A stretch of DNA of 64,000 nt from an uncultured Clostridia bacterium (lineage in GTDB: Bacteria > Bacillota > Clostridia > TANB77 > CAG-508). Shown here piece by piece: positions 17,656-26,985 of this stretch (positions within the stretch are counted from its first letter, which is position 1; each line of letters starts with the position of its first letter). A model generated the notes under the pieces. It was not told the origin of the DNA and did not search any database. It saw nothing but the letters and a program-made list of their open reading frames with translations. A program made the translations under genes and the position numbers. The stretch covers positions 1-64,000 of the forward strand of contig CAKOVX010000001.1 in NCBI GenBank assembly GCA_934122155.1, written 5' to 3'.

Positions 17656-18768
17656 TTATTTTTTTGGTTTTCCTATCCAAGTGCATAAATAATTTTCATG
17701 TACTAATTTTTTATTACTTTTTTTATAGTCAATATTTTTATCAATCTCAATATCTTTAAAGCAAAATGGATCTCGTGCGTATAAATCTTTTTCACCTGTT
17801 TCACATTTTTTATATGTATATGCCATTGCAAAGCAACCACCTCTACATATTTCAGCTTTGTCGCAATCTTTACAACCTTCAATATTTTTATAATTTTCTT
17901 TTCTAGTTTTAAAAGCTTTAAATTGCTCTGAATTTATAATATCAAATATATCATCTTTTAATAAATCACCAACTCTATAGTCATGCATATATACACATGG
18001 AGATACAGGTATTTTTCCATCTGGCGTTATAGAATTTATTCTCATTGAATAGATTCCACAAGCACATCCTTTAACTTTATTATTTTGCTTTAGTCCTGAT
18101 AATGTTGGTTCACTTAATTCAACAGTATCACATTTTTCAAATAAATATTTATAACTTTCTAACACTTGTTCTTTTGAAGGTACAAGTTTAAAATGTTGTA
18201 ATTGTATTGGTTTAAGTAAATTAAATCTTATATTAGAATCATATTTTTTGGCTATTTCTAATAATGCATCTATTCTGTCTTTTGTAAAGTTCCAGTTCAT
18301 TGCACACATTATAATTCCTGATTCAATATTGTATTCTTTACAAATTTCTAATGCTTGAATAGCATATTTATAAACATCTCCACCTCTATTTTCATTATGT
18401 TCTTTTTCGAAAGGTGAATCAAAGCTAATATCTACATCATTTAATAATTCTAAGCATTCTGGATATGTATTTTTTAATGAAATAAGGCTTATTCCAGCAG
18501 TTGTTATACCTACCTTTATATTTCTTTTATTTAGCTCTTTTAATATATATGGTAGCATACTTTTTTTAACATCCAAACCATTAGTAAAAATTGGTTCATT
18601 ACCGCCTAAATTAACTGTTTCAACATTTAATTTTTCAATTTGTTCTATAACCTTATCAACTATTTCTTTCGTTAAATTTTTTCCTTTCTGTCTAACTGAA
18701 AAAGAATAACAATGTTTACATTTACATGGACAGTCATTTCCTAATGTCCAGCCTATATTTTTTATCAT
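17656..18768 (-). CDS. Radical SAM/SPASM protein, first gene of the operon
   Basis: A 370-aa radical SAM enzyme with C13, C17 and C20 (CPCKCKHC) binding the catalytic [4Fe-4S] cluster, LGGNEP as the GGE-like motif, and a C-terminal SPASM domain (CACG, SPCVYM, CKDCDKAEICRGGC, DPFC) for auxiliary clusters. SPASM proteins commonly modify peptides or act as sulfatase maturases. There is no N-terminal peptide-binding RRE domain and no precursor ORF between promoter and start. GAGG stands nine bases before the ATG. Confidence 0.9.
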   Translation of the reverse strand: MIKNIGWTLGNDCPCKCKHCYSFSVRQKGKNLTKEIVDKVIEQIEKLNVETVNLGGNEPIFTNGLDVKKSMLPYILKELNKRNIKVGITTAGISLISLKNTYPECLELLNDVDISFDSPFEKEHNENRGGDVYKYAIQALEICKEYNIESGIIMCAMNWNFTKDRIDALLEIAKKYDSNIRFNLLKPIQLQHFKLVPSKEQVLESYKYLFEKCDTVELSEPTLSGLKQNNKVKGCACGIYSMRINSITPDGKIPVSPCVYMHDYRVGDLLKDDIFDIINSEQFKAFKTRKENYKNIEGCKDCDKAEICRGGCFAMAYTYKKCETGEKDLYARDPFCFKDIEIDKNIDYKKSNKKLVHENYLCTWIGKPKK

Positions 18769-18794
18769 ATAAAAATACCTCTATTTCCAACAAA

Positions 18795-18823
18795 ATTATA
18801 CCATTTTATGTAAATTCTGTCAA
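18795..18823 (-). promoter_or_regulatory. Consensus promoter of the six-gene radical SAM operon
   Basis: TTGACA (18823-18818), 17-bp spacer, TATAAT (18800-18795). The expected transcript start leaves only about 20 nt before the first gene, so no leader regulation is likely. Confidence 0.85.
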
Positions 18824-18886
18824 ATGGATTTTTATAATTAACCATTAAAATTCAGCTAAAAATATGTATTTACATTATTTTTAATT

Positions 18887-18932
18887 GAAAGCCATAAAAC
18901 GATCTTAAACTAAAATCCATTTTATGGCTTTC
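18887..18932 (-). terminator. Hairpin after the histidine phosphatase gene
   Basis: GAAAGCCATAAAA and TTTTATGGCTTTC form a perfect 13-bp stem with a 20-nt loop. No U-run follows, so efficient termination is uncertain. Confidence 0.45.
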
Positions 18933-18934
18933 TA

Positions 18935-19564
18935 CTAATCTATTTGTTCTAAGTTAATCAATTCATTTTTTCTAAAAGTCAATTTTAATAAACATGGTGA
19001 TTTTATATTTAATATTAAATCATCTTTGTAAACAAGTTTAACATTTTCATTTACCTTACACCAATTTAACAAAAAGAATTTTATTGAACCTCCATGGCTA
19101 ATTACTGCAATTCTTTTTCCTTCATATTCTTTAAGTATTTTATAAAAAAAAATATTCATTCTTTCTCTAGTTTGCTCTGCACTTTCTCCATCAGATGTTC
19201 TAAATGTTCTATCTAATAATTGTTCTTGTGAAGGATCTCTTGTTTTTTTATCCTTCATAAATTCTCCTAATTCTTTTAAATTTCCTAGTTTTCTTTCACT
19301 TAAGTTATTATCTAAATTAAAAATTAAATTATTTTCATATGCAATATATTTTGCTGTAGCCTTAGCTCTAGTATAACTGCTTGACCAAATAATATCTAAA
19401 TTTTTCAATTCATTATTTTTACTTAATTTTTTTGCTTGTTCCTCTCCTTCTACTGACAAGATTTCTTTTTCATTAATCATTTGAGGATCTTCATTTGTAT
19501 TTCTAATACCATTTTCATCAACAGTTTCAGCATGTCTAACTAAATATATTATTGTATCATTCAC
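18935..19564 (-). CDS. Histidine phosphatase (phosphoglycerate-mutase-like)
   Basis: A protein of about 209 aa with the catalytic RHAET motif near the N-terminus, the second-half motif ISHGGSIKFF with the second catalytic His, and the expected acidic and Arg residues (SSSYTRAKATA). Family members are broad phosphomonoesterases or cobalamin-pathway and sugar phosphatases; the substrate is unknown. The TTG at 19573 abuts GGAGG; the GTG at 19564 has a 10-nt spacing and is preferred. Confidence 0.8.
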   Translation of the reverse strand: MNDTIIYLVRHAETVDENGIRNTNEDPQMINEKEILSVEGEEQAKKLSKNNELKNLDIIWSSSYTRAKATAKYIAYENNLIFNLDNNLSERKLGNLKELGEFMKDKKTRDPSQEQLLDRTFRTSDGESAEQTRERMNIFFYKILKEYEGKRIAVISHGGSIKFFLLNWCKVNENVKLVYKDDLILNIKSPCLLKLTFRKNELINLEQID

Positions 19565-19650
19565 TTTATTCAAGCCTCCTTTTTCTTTTTTATTATAACA
19601 ATATAATTAATATATTACAATCTTTTTTTTATTTCTCTTCTTACAAAATT

Positions 19651-20903
19651 TTAATAATTTATAACTTCATATATAACATCAGCTTGTATTATTTTTTCCA
19701 ATATATTATTTGCCTCTTTTCTTGTTTTTTCTGAACTTGCTATATAATAATTTTCAGTAGTTTCGATTCTACTATGTCCTAAAATGTCTGCAACATCTCT
19801 AATTTCTGCTCCTTTTCTCAAAATTTGAGTAGCATAGCTTCCCCTTAAATCATAAAATCTACAATTTTTTATACCAAGTTCATTATGAATTATTTTAAAA
19901 GGATACTTTATAATATCTGTTCCCACATATGATCCATTATTTTTGGTAAATACCATTTCTACACTATTTAAATTTTTGTGTTTACTTTCAATAACCTTAT
20001 ATTCATTTATTTTTCCGTATTCATTTTTAATAGGCTCTAATTCATATTTCTTATACTTTCTGCCATATTTCTTTTTTAATAATTTTTGTTTTTCTTTATA
20101 ATTAGATAATATTTTATATAAAGTATCACATATGAAAACCTCTCTACAACTATCATTTGTTTTAGTGGTTCCTAAAAACCATCTTCCTTTATCATCTTTT
20201 ATTTTGGAATATACTGTTTTATTTATTTTTATAATTTTGTTTTCTAAATCAATATCATCCCAAGTTAATGCAAATACTTCTCCTGTTCTCATACCGGTAT
20301 AGCAAGCTGTTAAAAAAGCACATATAAATGTATTATTATTCTTAAATCTTAATAAAATTTTATCAATTTCTTCTTGAGAATAAATATGTTTTATACCGTT
20401 TTTTTTGTTTCAAACGAAAGTATTTTAGGAATTTGTAATTCTACTGCTGGATTATATTTCAAAAATCCAAAATGATTTGTTGCATCCCTAAAAGAACTTT
20501 TTATTACTTTTTGATAATTTCTTACTCCTTCTTTAGTCTTACACTTTTGAGCAATTTTCAATAATGACTGATTTAGCAAAAATGGTGTAATAAAACTTAA
20601 TTTGTATTTTCCTATTTCCTCTTTTAGAACTTTAAAAGTTTCTTTATATCTCTTTGCTGTAGAATATTTGTAATTAATTTCAAAATATTCTTTCATCCAA
20701 TAATCTAAATAATCTGCATAAGACATCTGTGAATCTTTAGTGTTGCCTCCATTTATATATTCATCATAAGCTTTCATTCCTGCCATTAATGCTTCATTTT
20801 TGGTTTTGAATCCTGATTTGCTAATGTATTTTCGTTTTTCATCTACTTTTGCTATTTCAAATTGATATTGATATACTTTACCACGTTTTCTAATATTTAC
20901 CAT
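19651..20903 (-). pseudogene. Tyrosine-recombinase integrase interrupted by a frameshift
   Basis: Two frames together make one phage/ICE-type integrase of about 415 aa. The upstream part (20903-20391) has the arm-binding domain and SAM-like core-binding domain; the downstream part has the catalytic Arg (TGMRTGEVF), YDLRGSYAT (Tyr where the first His of HxxR is usual), LGHSRIETTENYY with the His and the Tyr nucleophile. The frames change by -1 at a run of eight A residues (20400-20407 region). A one-base deletion there would explain it; so would -1 slippage on A AAA AAA. GGAGG precedes the ATG at 20903. No partner element genes or obvious att repeats are visible. Confidence 0.85.
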
Positions 20904-21077
20904 TTTTTACCTCCATTCCTCTATATTTTTACACAGAAAAAAAGAAATGTCAACATATATTCTATGTCTACATCCCTTTATTTTCAGCACTTCTTGTTCG
21001 CATTTTGATATTTTTGTTGACAAAACGAACTTGTTTTGCAAATTTTCAGTTTTTAAAAATCCTGTATAACTTGCTAT

Positions 21078-23828
21078 TTATGCATTTTTCCCGCAACAAT
21101 TCTTATACTTTTTACCCGAACCACATGGACAAGGGTCATTTCTTCCAACTTTTGGCTCGTTGTTTATTATTGGTTCATTTGAGCCTGATGTTCTAGGAGC
21201 TTTTCCTCCTAATTCATTTGATACTGTATTGTCTAGTCCTTCTCCTGTGATTTTTATTGAAGATGTTCTTTGAACATTGCCTTCTCTTTTTCTTGCATTC
21301 ATTAGGAATTTTACAACATCAGTTTGAATATCTAAGTTCATTTGTTCAAACATATCAAATCCTTCAATTCTGTATTGAACAACTGGGTCTTTTTGACCAT
21401 ATGCTTGAAGTCCAATTCCATCTTTTAGTTCATCCATTGCATCAATATGATCCATCCATCTTTCATCAACTATCTTTAGCATTATAACTCTTTCTAGTTC
21501 TCTTAATTGTTGTTCTCCAATTTCTTTTTCCTTTTCTTCGTATGCAATGTGAATTTTATCTTTTAATTCCTCTGCAACATCATGTGCTTTAATTCTATCT
21601 TTATGCATATTGTCTAAATCAGTTATTCCATAAATTTCTTTAATTTCTTGTTCAAAGCCTTCTACATTTATGTTATCAGCATTAGATAAATACTCATTTA
21701 CAGTATCTTCTGCTAAAGAGTTCATCATTTTAGTAATATGGTCTTTTAAGTTTTCTCCATCTAGGACTTTTCTTCTTTCATCATATATAATAGTTCTTTG
21801 AACATTCATAACATCATCATAAGAAAGTACATTTTTACGAATACTAAAGTTTCTTCCTTCAACTTTCTTTTGAGCATTTTCTACTGCATTAGAAATGATT
21901 TTTGACTCAATTGGCATATCTTCGTCAGCTCCTAGAGTATCATAAACTCTAGTAATCATATCACCACCAAATATTTTCATTAAGTCATCATCTAAGCTGA
22001 TATAGAATCTTGATTCTCCTGGATCACCTTGACGTCCACTACGTCCACGAAGCTGGTTATCAATTCTTCTTGATTCATGACGTTCTGTACCTATAATTTT
22101 TAAGCCACCTGCTGATATTACTTTTTCTTTTTCGTCTTTAATTTCATTATCATACTTAGCTTTAAGTTCTTTAAATTTATTTCTAGAAGCTAATACTTCT
22201 TGGTCATCAGTCTCATTGAATGCTGTTGCTTGTTCAATTTGGTCTTCTGAATATCCAAATTTTCTCATTTCTTGTTTTGCTAAATATTCACTATTACCTC
22301 CAAGCATAATATCAGTACCACGTCCAGCCATATTTGTTGCAATTGTAACTGTTCCAAACTTACCAGCTTGTGCAATAATTTCAGCTTCTTTTTCATGGAA
22401 TTTAGCATTTAATACTTGATGTTTAATTTCTTCTTTTTTTAGCATATTGCTTAATTTTTCAGATTTTTCAATAGAAACTGTACCGACTAGCACTGGTTGA
22501 CCTTTTGCAAAACTTTCTTTGATATCTGAAATAACTGCTCTATATTTTGCATTTTCATTTTTATAAATTATATCATGATGGTCATCACGTATCATTGGTT
22601 TATTTGTTGGTATTTCAATTACGTCTAATTTATATATTTCTTCAAATTCAGCCTCTTCTGTCATAGCAGTACCTGTCATACCTGCAAGTTTATTATACAT
22701 CCTAAAATAGTTTTGGAATGTAATTGTTGCTAAAGTTTTTGATTCATCAGCTATTTTAACATGTTCTTTTGCTTCAATTGCTTGGTGAAGACCATTATTA
22801 TATCTTCTTCCATACATAATTCTTCCTGTAAATTCGTCTACGATAAGAACTTCTCCATCTTTTACAATGTAGTCAATATCTCTTTTCATAATTCCATGTG
22901 CACGAAGTGCTTGGTTAATATTATGTACTAACTCTGAGTTTTCAATATCATTAAAATTCTCTAGGTTGAATTCTCTTTCTGCTTTTTGAATACCTTTTTG
23001 TGTTAATGAAGCTGATTTTGCTTTTAAGTCAACTATGTAATCATAGTTTTCATTGTCTTCAGCTTGCTCTTCATCTTTTATGTCTTCTTCAACTAAAACT
23101 TTTGGAGTTAATCTAGCTACAAAACTATCGGCCTTTTTATATAAGTCTGAAGATTGTGCTCCACGTCCTGATATAATTAAAGGTGTACGAGCTTCATCAA
23201 TTAAAATACTATCAATCTCATCAACTATTGCATAATTTAATTCTCTTTGTACTAATTGGTCTTTGTATATAACCATGTTATCTCTTAAGTAGTCAAATCC
23301 AAATTCATTATTAGTTCCATAAGTTACATCCGCTGCATAAGCTGCTCTTTTTGAGTCCGGTTCCATTCCACTAACAACTAGTCCGACTGTTAAGCCTAAA
23401 AATTTATATACTTTTCCCATCCATTCACTATCTCTTTTTGCCAAGTAATCGTTAACAGTAACAACGTGAACTCCTTTTCCTGTTAGAGCATTTAGATATA
23501 CTGGTAGTGTTGCAACAAGTGTTTTTCCTTCACCAGTTTTCATTTCTGCAATTCTTCCTTGGTGTAATATAATACCACCAATAAGTTGCACATCAAAGTG
23601 GCGCATCCCTAAAACTCTTTTTGAAGCTTCTCTTACAACTGCAAATGCTTCTGGAAGGATATCATCAAGTGTTTCCCCTTTTTCTAATCTATCTTTAAAT
23701 TCTACTGTTTTATTTCTTAGTTCTTCATCTGATAATTTTTGAATTTCAGGTTCTAAATTATTTATTTTCTCTACTATTGGTCTTACTCTTTTTACTTCTT
23801 TCTCACTGTATGTTTTAAATAATCCCAT
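21078..23828 (-). CDS. secA: Preprotein translocase ATPase SecA
   Basis: A 916-aa motor that drives proteins through SecYEG. It shows the N-terminal region ending in Walker A (MKTGEGKTLVAT), DEID in the DEAD position (VDEIDSILIDEARTP), the preprotein cross-linking domain, the second nucleotide domain with GRGTDIMLGG and QLRGRSGRQGD, the helical wing and scaffold, and a C-terminal SEC-C zinc motif (CPCGSGKKYKNCCG). The ATG at 23828 (MGLFKTYSEKE) has GGGAAG upstream and matches the family start; an in-frame ATG 12 codons earlier lacks one. Confidence 0.97.
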   Translation of the reverse strand: MGLFKTYSEKEVKRVRPIVEKINNLEPEIQKLSDEELRNKTVEFKDRLEKGETLDDILPEAFAVVREASKRVLGMRHFDVQLIGGIILHQGRIAEMKTGEGKTLVATLPVYLNALTGKGVHVVTVNDYLAKRDSEWMGKVYKFLGLTVGLVVSGMEPDSKRAAYAADVTYGTNNEFGFDYLRDNMVIYKDQLVQRELNYAIVDEIDSILIDEARTPLIISGRGAQSSDLYKKADSFVARLTPKVLVEEDIKDEEQAEDNENYDYIVDLKAKSASLTQKGIQKAEREFNLENFNDIENSELVHNINQALRAHGIMKRDIDYIVKDGEVLIVDEFTGRIMYGRRYNNGLHQAIEAKEHVKIADESKTLATITFQNYFRMYNKLAGMTGTAMTEEAEFEEIYKLDVIEIPTNKPMIRDDHHDIIYKNENAKYRAVISDIKESFAKGQPVLVGTVSIEKSEKLSNMLKKEEIKHQVLNAKFHEKEAEIIAQAGKFGTVTIATNMAGRGTDIMLGGNSEYLAKQEMRKFGYSEDQIEQATAFNETDDQEVLASRNKFKELKAKYDNEIKDEKEKVISAGGLKIIGTERHESRRIDNQLRGRSGRQGDPGESRFYISLDDDLMKIFGGDMITRVYDTLGADEDMPIESKIISNAVENAQKKVEGRNFSIRKNVLSYDDVMNVQRTIIYDERRKVLDGENLKDHITKMMNSLAEDTVNEYLSNADNINVEGFEQEIKEIYGITDLDNMHKDRIKAHDVAEELKDKIHIAYEEKEKEIGEQQLRELERVIMLKIVDERWMDHIDAMDELKDGIGLQAYGQKDPVVQYRIEGFDMFEQMNLDIQTDVVKFLMNARKREGNVQRTSSIKITGEGLDNTVSNELGGKAPRTSGSNEPIINNEPKVGRNDPCPCGSGKKYKNCCGKNA

Positions 23829-23989
23829 TGTATAACTTCCCTTCTTAATTGTATAATATTTCACTTTGTAAACTATATCATTTTTTCAGCAAATTATCAA
23901 GTTTATTTCTAATTTTTTTCTTCAAATAATTGACATTCTAACATAATTTTCCAATGAATTTAATATATTGTATCAAAGGTGTGATGTGT

Positions 23990-24532
23990 ATGTTTATTTA
24001 TAATTTAAAAGTTGATGGAAATAAATTAGGTAAAATATTTTTAGGAATTTTACTAGGAATTATTATTATAATAACTGCAATTGTTGTTTACCGTATTTTA
24101 GGAAATAACTTTTTCAAAACAAATGATGATACAGATTCCGTGAAAGTTCAAGAACTCACAGTTAGCAATTACACAAATGTACTAAAAACTGTACATGATA
24201 ATATAGACGATTACATTGGCATGAGAATAAGTTTTTCCGGATACATACATAGAATGGTAGACTTTAAAGAAAATCAATTTGTCTTAGCCAGAGATATGGT
24301 TATATCTTCTGACTTGCAAACAGTTATTGTAGGTTTTTTGTGTGAATGTGATGATATAAAACAATATGCTGATAGAACTTGGATTCAAATTGAAGGAGAA
24401 ATTACAAAAGGTGATTATCACGGAGATATGCCAATATTAAAAATTACAAAAATACAAAAAGTTGATAAACCTTCTGACGAATATGTGTATCCACCTGATG
24501 CTGCATTTGTTCCAACATCTGCAATATTTTAA
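23990..24532 (+). CDS. Membrane-anchored protein similar to the C-terminal domain of DUF1980/YcgQ
   Basis: About 180 aa: one N-terminal membrane helix (KIFLGILLGIIIIITAIVVY) and an extracytoplasmic beta-rich domain whose QFVLAR, VGFLCECDD and TWIQIEGEITKGDYHGDMPIL segments resemble the C-terminal OB-like half of TIGR03943/DUF1980 proteins. Those normally pair with a YcgR-type permease, which is absent here. AAAGGTG suits the ATG at 23990; ATGs at 23954 and 23984 are alternatives. It is one of the few plus-strand genes and is monocistronic. Confidence 0.65.
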   Translation: MFIYNLKVDGNKLGKIFLGILLGIIIIITAIVVYRILGNNFFKTNDDTDSVKVQELTVSNYTNVLKTVHDNIDDYIGMRISFSGYIHRMVDFKENQFVLARDMVISSDLQTVIVGFLCECDDIKQYADRTWIQIEGEITKGDYHGDMPILKITKIQKVDKPSDEYVYPPDAAFVPTSAIF

Positions 24533-24563
24533 AAAGCCAGACTACTCTAAAGTCTAGCTTTTT
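24531..24563. terminator. Bidirectional terminator
   Basis: AAAAAGCCAGACT and AGTCTAGCTTTTT form an almost perfect stem with runs of A and T at the ends, between two convergent genes; its first bases overlap the stop codon at 24530-24532. Confidence 0.75.
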
Positions 24564-24580
24564 TCAGATTTCTAAGTTGA

Positions 24581-25675
24581 TTATCTTTCAAATATTGACT
24601 TAAATACTCCCTTATCAATAAATGTTGAGAATATATTTTTTAATATTATTAATATTATTGGGCCTATAAACATACCAATAACTCCTATAAACTTAAACCC
24701 TGTATACATTGCAATTAAAGTAAATATTGGATGTATGCCTATTTTTCCACTTACCATTCTAGGTTCTATAAATTGTCTTACCACAGACATTATAACCCAT
24801 AAAACTATAATCCATATTGCTAGTGTAAAGTCTCCTGTACATGCCGTTATCACAGCCCATGGTATCATAAATGTTCCTGAACCAAATATAGGTAATAAAT
24901 CTACAAATCCTATAATTAAAGCCATTAATAACGGATATTGAACATTCAAACCTGCAAAATGAAATATATATAGTCCTATTAAGCAAATAATAAGTGATAT
25001 AAATACTAAAGTAACCTCTGCTTTTAAATACCCTCCCAATGATTTAGTAAGTTCTTTTATATGAATTCCTATTTTTTTAACCCAAGTTTCTGGCATATGA
25101 TGTTCTAATTGGTCTATCATGTATACTTTATCTACACAAATAAAATATAATGCTAATAATGTAACAACTGTATATACTCCTATTGTCGGTATAGATGTTA
25201 AAAAGTTAATTGCATTTGTCAATGCTGATTTAGCCCAGTTTGTTAAGTTACCTAAAAAATCAAGTGAAGACTGTTGAATGGTTGACATTATGTTGTCTGG
25301 TATTTTTAAACTTTCAAAATCAACTGAAGCTATTAGATTCTGTACTAATTGATATCCTTTTTCAAAATATTCGTTTAAATTTGTAAGTAAGTTAGACGCT
25401 TCTGTTACTAATGTTATTGATGCCCATACCAAAAGTCCAGCTATTATAATTATTGCAATTATAAATATTATAATAGAGCTAGTTTTTCGTCTTAATTTAG
25501 TTTTTCTCATTATAAATCTAATGCATGGTTCTAGCAGCAATGAGATAATAAACGCTATCAAAAATGGTATATAAAAAACTACAAGTTTAAAGCCTAAATA
25601 ACATCCTAAAACAGATAGTGCTAATATTAATAAATTTTTCAGCACCTTTCCCCAATAATTCATATCTATAATCAT
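24581..25675 (-). CDS. ytvI: AI-2E/YtvI-type membrane protein
   Basis: A 364-aa polytopic protein of the AI-2E transporter superfamily (PF01594): two N-terminal helix pairs, a soluble middle, then helices with GFVDLLPIFGSGTFMIPWAV and EPRMVSGKIGIHPIFTLIAMYTGF, the conserved half of the family. Of the subfamilies, YtvI, a sporulation membrane protein of Clostridia and Bacilli, fits best in length and sequence. The transported substrate is not known. AAGGGA stands before the ATG. Confidence 0.8.
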   Translation of the reverse strand: MIIDMNYWGKVLKNLLILALSVLGCYLGFKLVVFYIPFLIAFIISLLLEPCIRFIMRKTKLRRKTSSIIIFIIAIIIIAGLLVWASITLVTEASNLLTNLNEYFEKGYQLVQNLIASVDFESLKIPDNIMSTIQQSSLDFLGNLTNWAKSALTNAINFLTSIPTIGVYTVVTLLALYFICVDKVYMIDQLEHHMPETWVKKIGIHIKELTKSLGGYLKAEVTLVFISLIICLIGLYIFHFAGLNVQYPLLMALIIGFVDLLPIFGSGTFMIPWAVITACTGDFTLAIWIIVLWVIMSVVRQFIEPRMVSGKIGIHPIFTLIAMYTGFKFIGVIGMFIGPIILIILKNIFSTFIDKGVFKSIFER

Positions 25676-25740
25676 ATGTAATTGTTCCCTTTCTTTTTAA
25701 TATGACCGAATTATATCATATATAATAACTTATTTAAATA

Positions 25741-26178
25741 CTATTGTGCATTTTTCTTATCGCAGCCGCAAATACATCCTAAAGTATTACCTACTACTAT
25801 TTCATTTATTCGGCTGTTTGCCGCTAAATCTCCTAATGTTAACATTCCCACAAGTTTTTCATCCTCTATTATAGGTATTCTTTTTATTTGATTTTTAGAC
25901 ATCAAATTTTGTGCTTCTTTAACGTCTGCATCCGCATTGCAACAACATACTTCACAAGTCATAATCTCACTAATTGGTGTAGTATTTGGATCTTTATTGC
26001 AAGCAATACATCTCAAAATAATGTCACGATCAGTTACAAGTCCAACAACATTTTGCGAATTGTTGCATACTGGAATACAACCAACATGTTTTTTGCTCAT
26101 CATTGTAGCACAGTCATGAACTGTATCAGATGGTGTTGCATATTCAACTTCATTACACATACAATCTTTAACTTTCAT
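25741..26178 (-). CDS. CBS-domain pair protein, Cys-rich
   Basis: About 145 aa, two tandem CBS domains (residues 1-55 and 70-125) with the usual GCIPV...VVGLVTDRDI and KRIPI...LVGMLTLGDLA patterns. Such pairs sense adenine nucleotides. Unusual are the clusters of cysteines (TCEVCCCN between the domains, and LGCICGCDKK near the end), which might bind metal or react to redox state. The ATG at 26178 has GGAGAG six bases upstream; the longer TTG start does not. Confidence 0.85.
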   Translation of the reverse strand: MKVKDCMCNEVEYATPSDTVHDCATMMSKKHVGCIPVCNNSQNVVGLVTDRDIILRCIACNKDPNTTPISEIMTCEVCCCNADADVKEAQNLMSKNQIKRIPIIEDEKLVGMLTLGDLAANSRINEIVVGNTLGCICGCDKKNAQ

Positions 26179-26245
26179 ATCATACTCTCCATTCAAATTT
26201 ATTTGATAATTTCAAATTATCAATATTATTTTTGACCAAAATAAA

Positions 26246-26273
26246 AAAGATATGCAATATTTTGCACATCTTT
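26246..26273 (-). terminator. Terminator after the proline-rich protein gene
   Basis: AAAGATATGCAA and TTGCACATCTTT pair over 12 bp with one mismatch, followed on the minus strand by TTTTTTATTTT. Confidence 0.75.
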
Positions 26274-26304
26274 AAAATTTCAAAAATTGTCAAAATTTTG
26301 AAAT

Positions 26305-26925
26305 TTATAAATATTCAGAATAATCTATATCCATTCTATTCATTCCTGGTCCATAAGGTGGTCTTCCTCCAGGAAATGGTGGCCTACCTGGTCCCACTGG
26401 TGGAAATGGTGGACGTGGAGGCATCGGTCTTGGCGGTGTAATTGCTCCTCCACCAAATAGTCTTTGCAAAATCAAGATTCTAATTAAATCTCTTAACAAT
26501 GGATTATTTGGTTGTCTTGTTTCTCTAGTTTCAGTTTTTATTGGCGTTCTTTTAGGTGTAAGTTCTCTTTTCATTTCTTGTCTTGCACTTACATGACTGT
26601 TTTCTCTATTTTGAGCTTCTATTTTTATATTTACAACTGTTTCATTTCTTTCAACAAGTTTGTATACATCATCTGTCATTTTATCTACTACTGATTTTGA
26701 AATAGGTTCATTATTTGCTTCGCATGCTTTGCACACCAATGGATATATTATATTATAGCTGTCTGGATATAAAGCTTTTATTTCGGCTTCTGTTAAATTA
26801 TTCTGTACTTGATTTAATGAATATGTATTTTCATTTCTATAATCATATGTCTCATAAATATTAGGATCATTTATTGGGTATCCTAATACTTGTCGCATAT
26901 AATCCTCATAATTTTGGTAATACAT
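26305..26925 (-). CDS. Uncharacterised protein with Pro/Gly-rich tail, possible spore-surface protein
   Basis: I do not recognise a named family. The 206-aa protein begins with Tyr/Asn-rich sequence, has a folded-looking middle (ALYPDSYNIIYPLVCKACE, two cysteines) followed by a Lys/Arg/Thr-rich linker, and ends in a tail of PRPMPPRPPFPPVGPGRPP type. Proteins with this arrangement occur in sporulating Clostridia, and coat-like tails are common in spore proteins, but this is inference. GGGAGG precedes the ATG. Confidence 0.6.
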   Translation of the reverse strand: MYYQNYEDYMRQVLGYPINDPNIYETYDYRNENTYSLNQVQNNLTEAEIKALYPDSYNIIYPLVCKACEANNEPISKSVVDKMTDDVYKLVERNETVVNIKIEAQNRENSHVSARQEMKRELTPKRTPIKTETRETRQPNNPLLRDLIRILILQRLFGGGAITPPRPMPPRPPFPPVGPGRPPFPGGRPPYGPGMNRMDIDYSEYL

Positions 26926-26985
26926 ACAATACCTCCCACTTTAAATTTAATGTATTATATGTATTATGTTTTAAATCTGTTACAA

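Noticed and set aside
18769..18934. RiPP precursor upstream of the first radical SAM operon
   Set aside because: The promoter leaves only about 20 nt of leader, and no short frame with a ribosome-binding site is seen.
21075..21140. SecA SEC-C tail as source or attachment site of the 44-bp repeats or of the integrase
   Set aside because: The protein motif is the same but the codons differ, so there is no long nucleotide identity.
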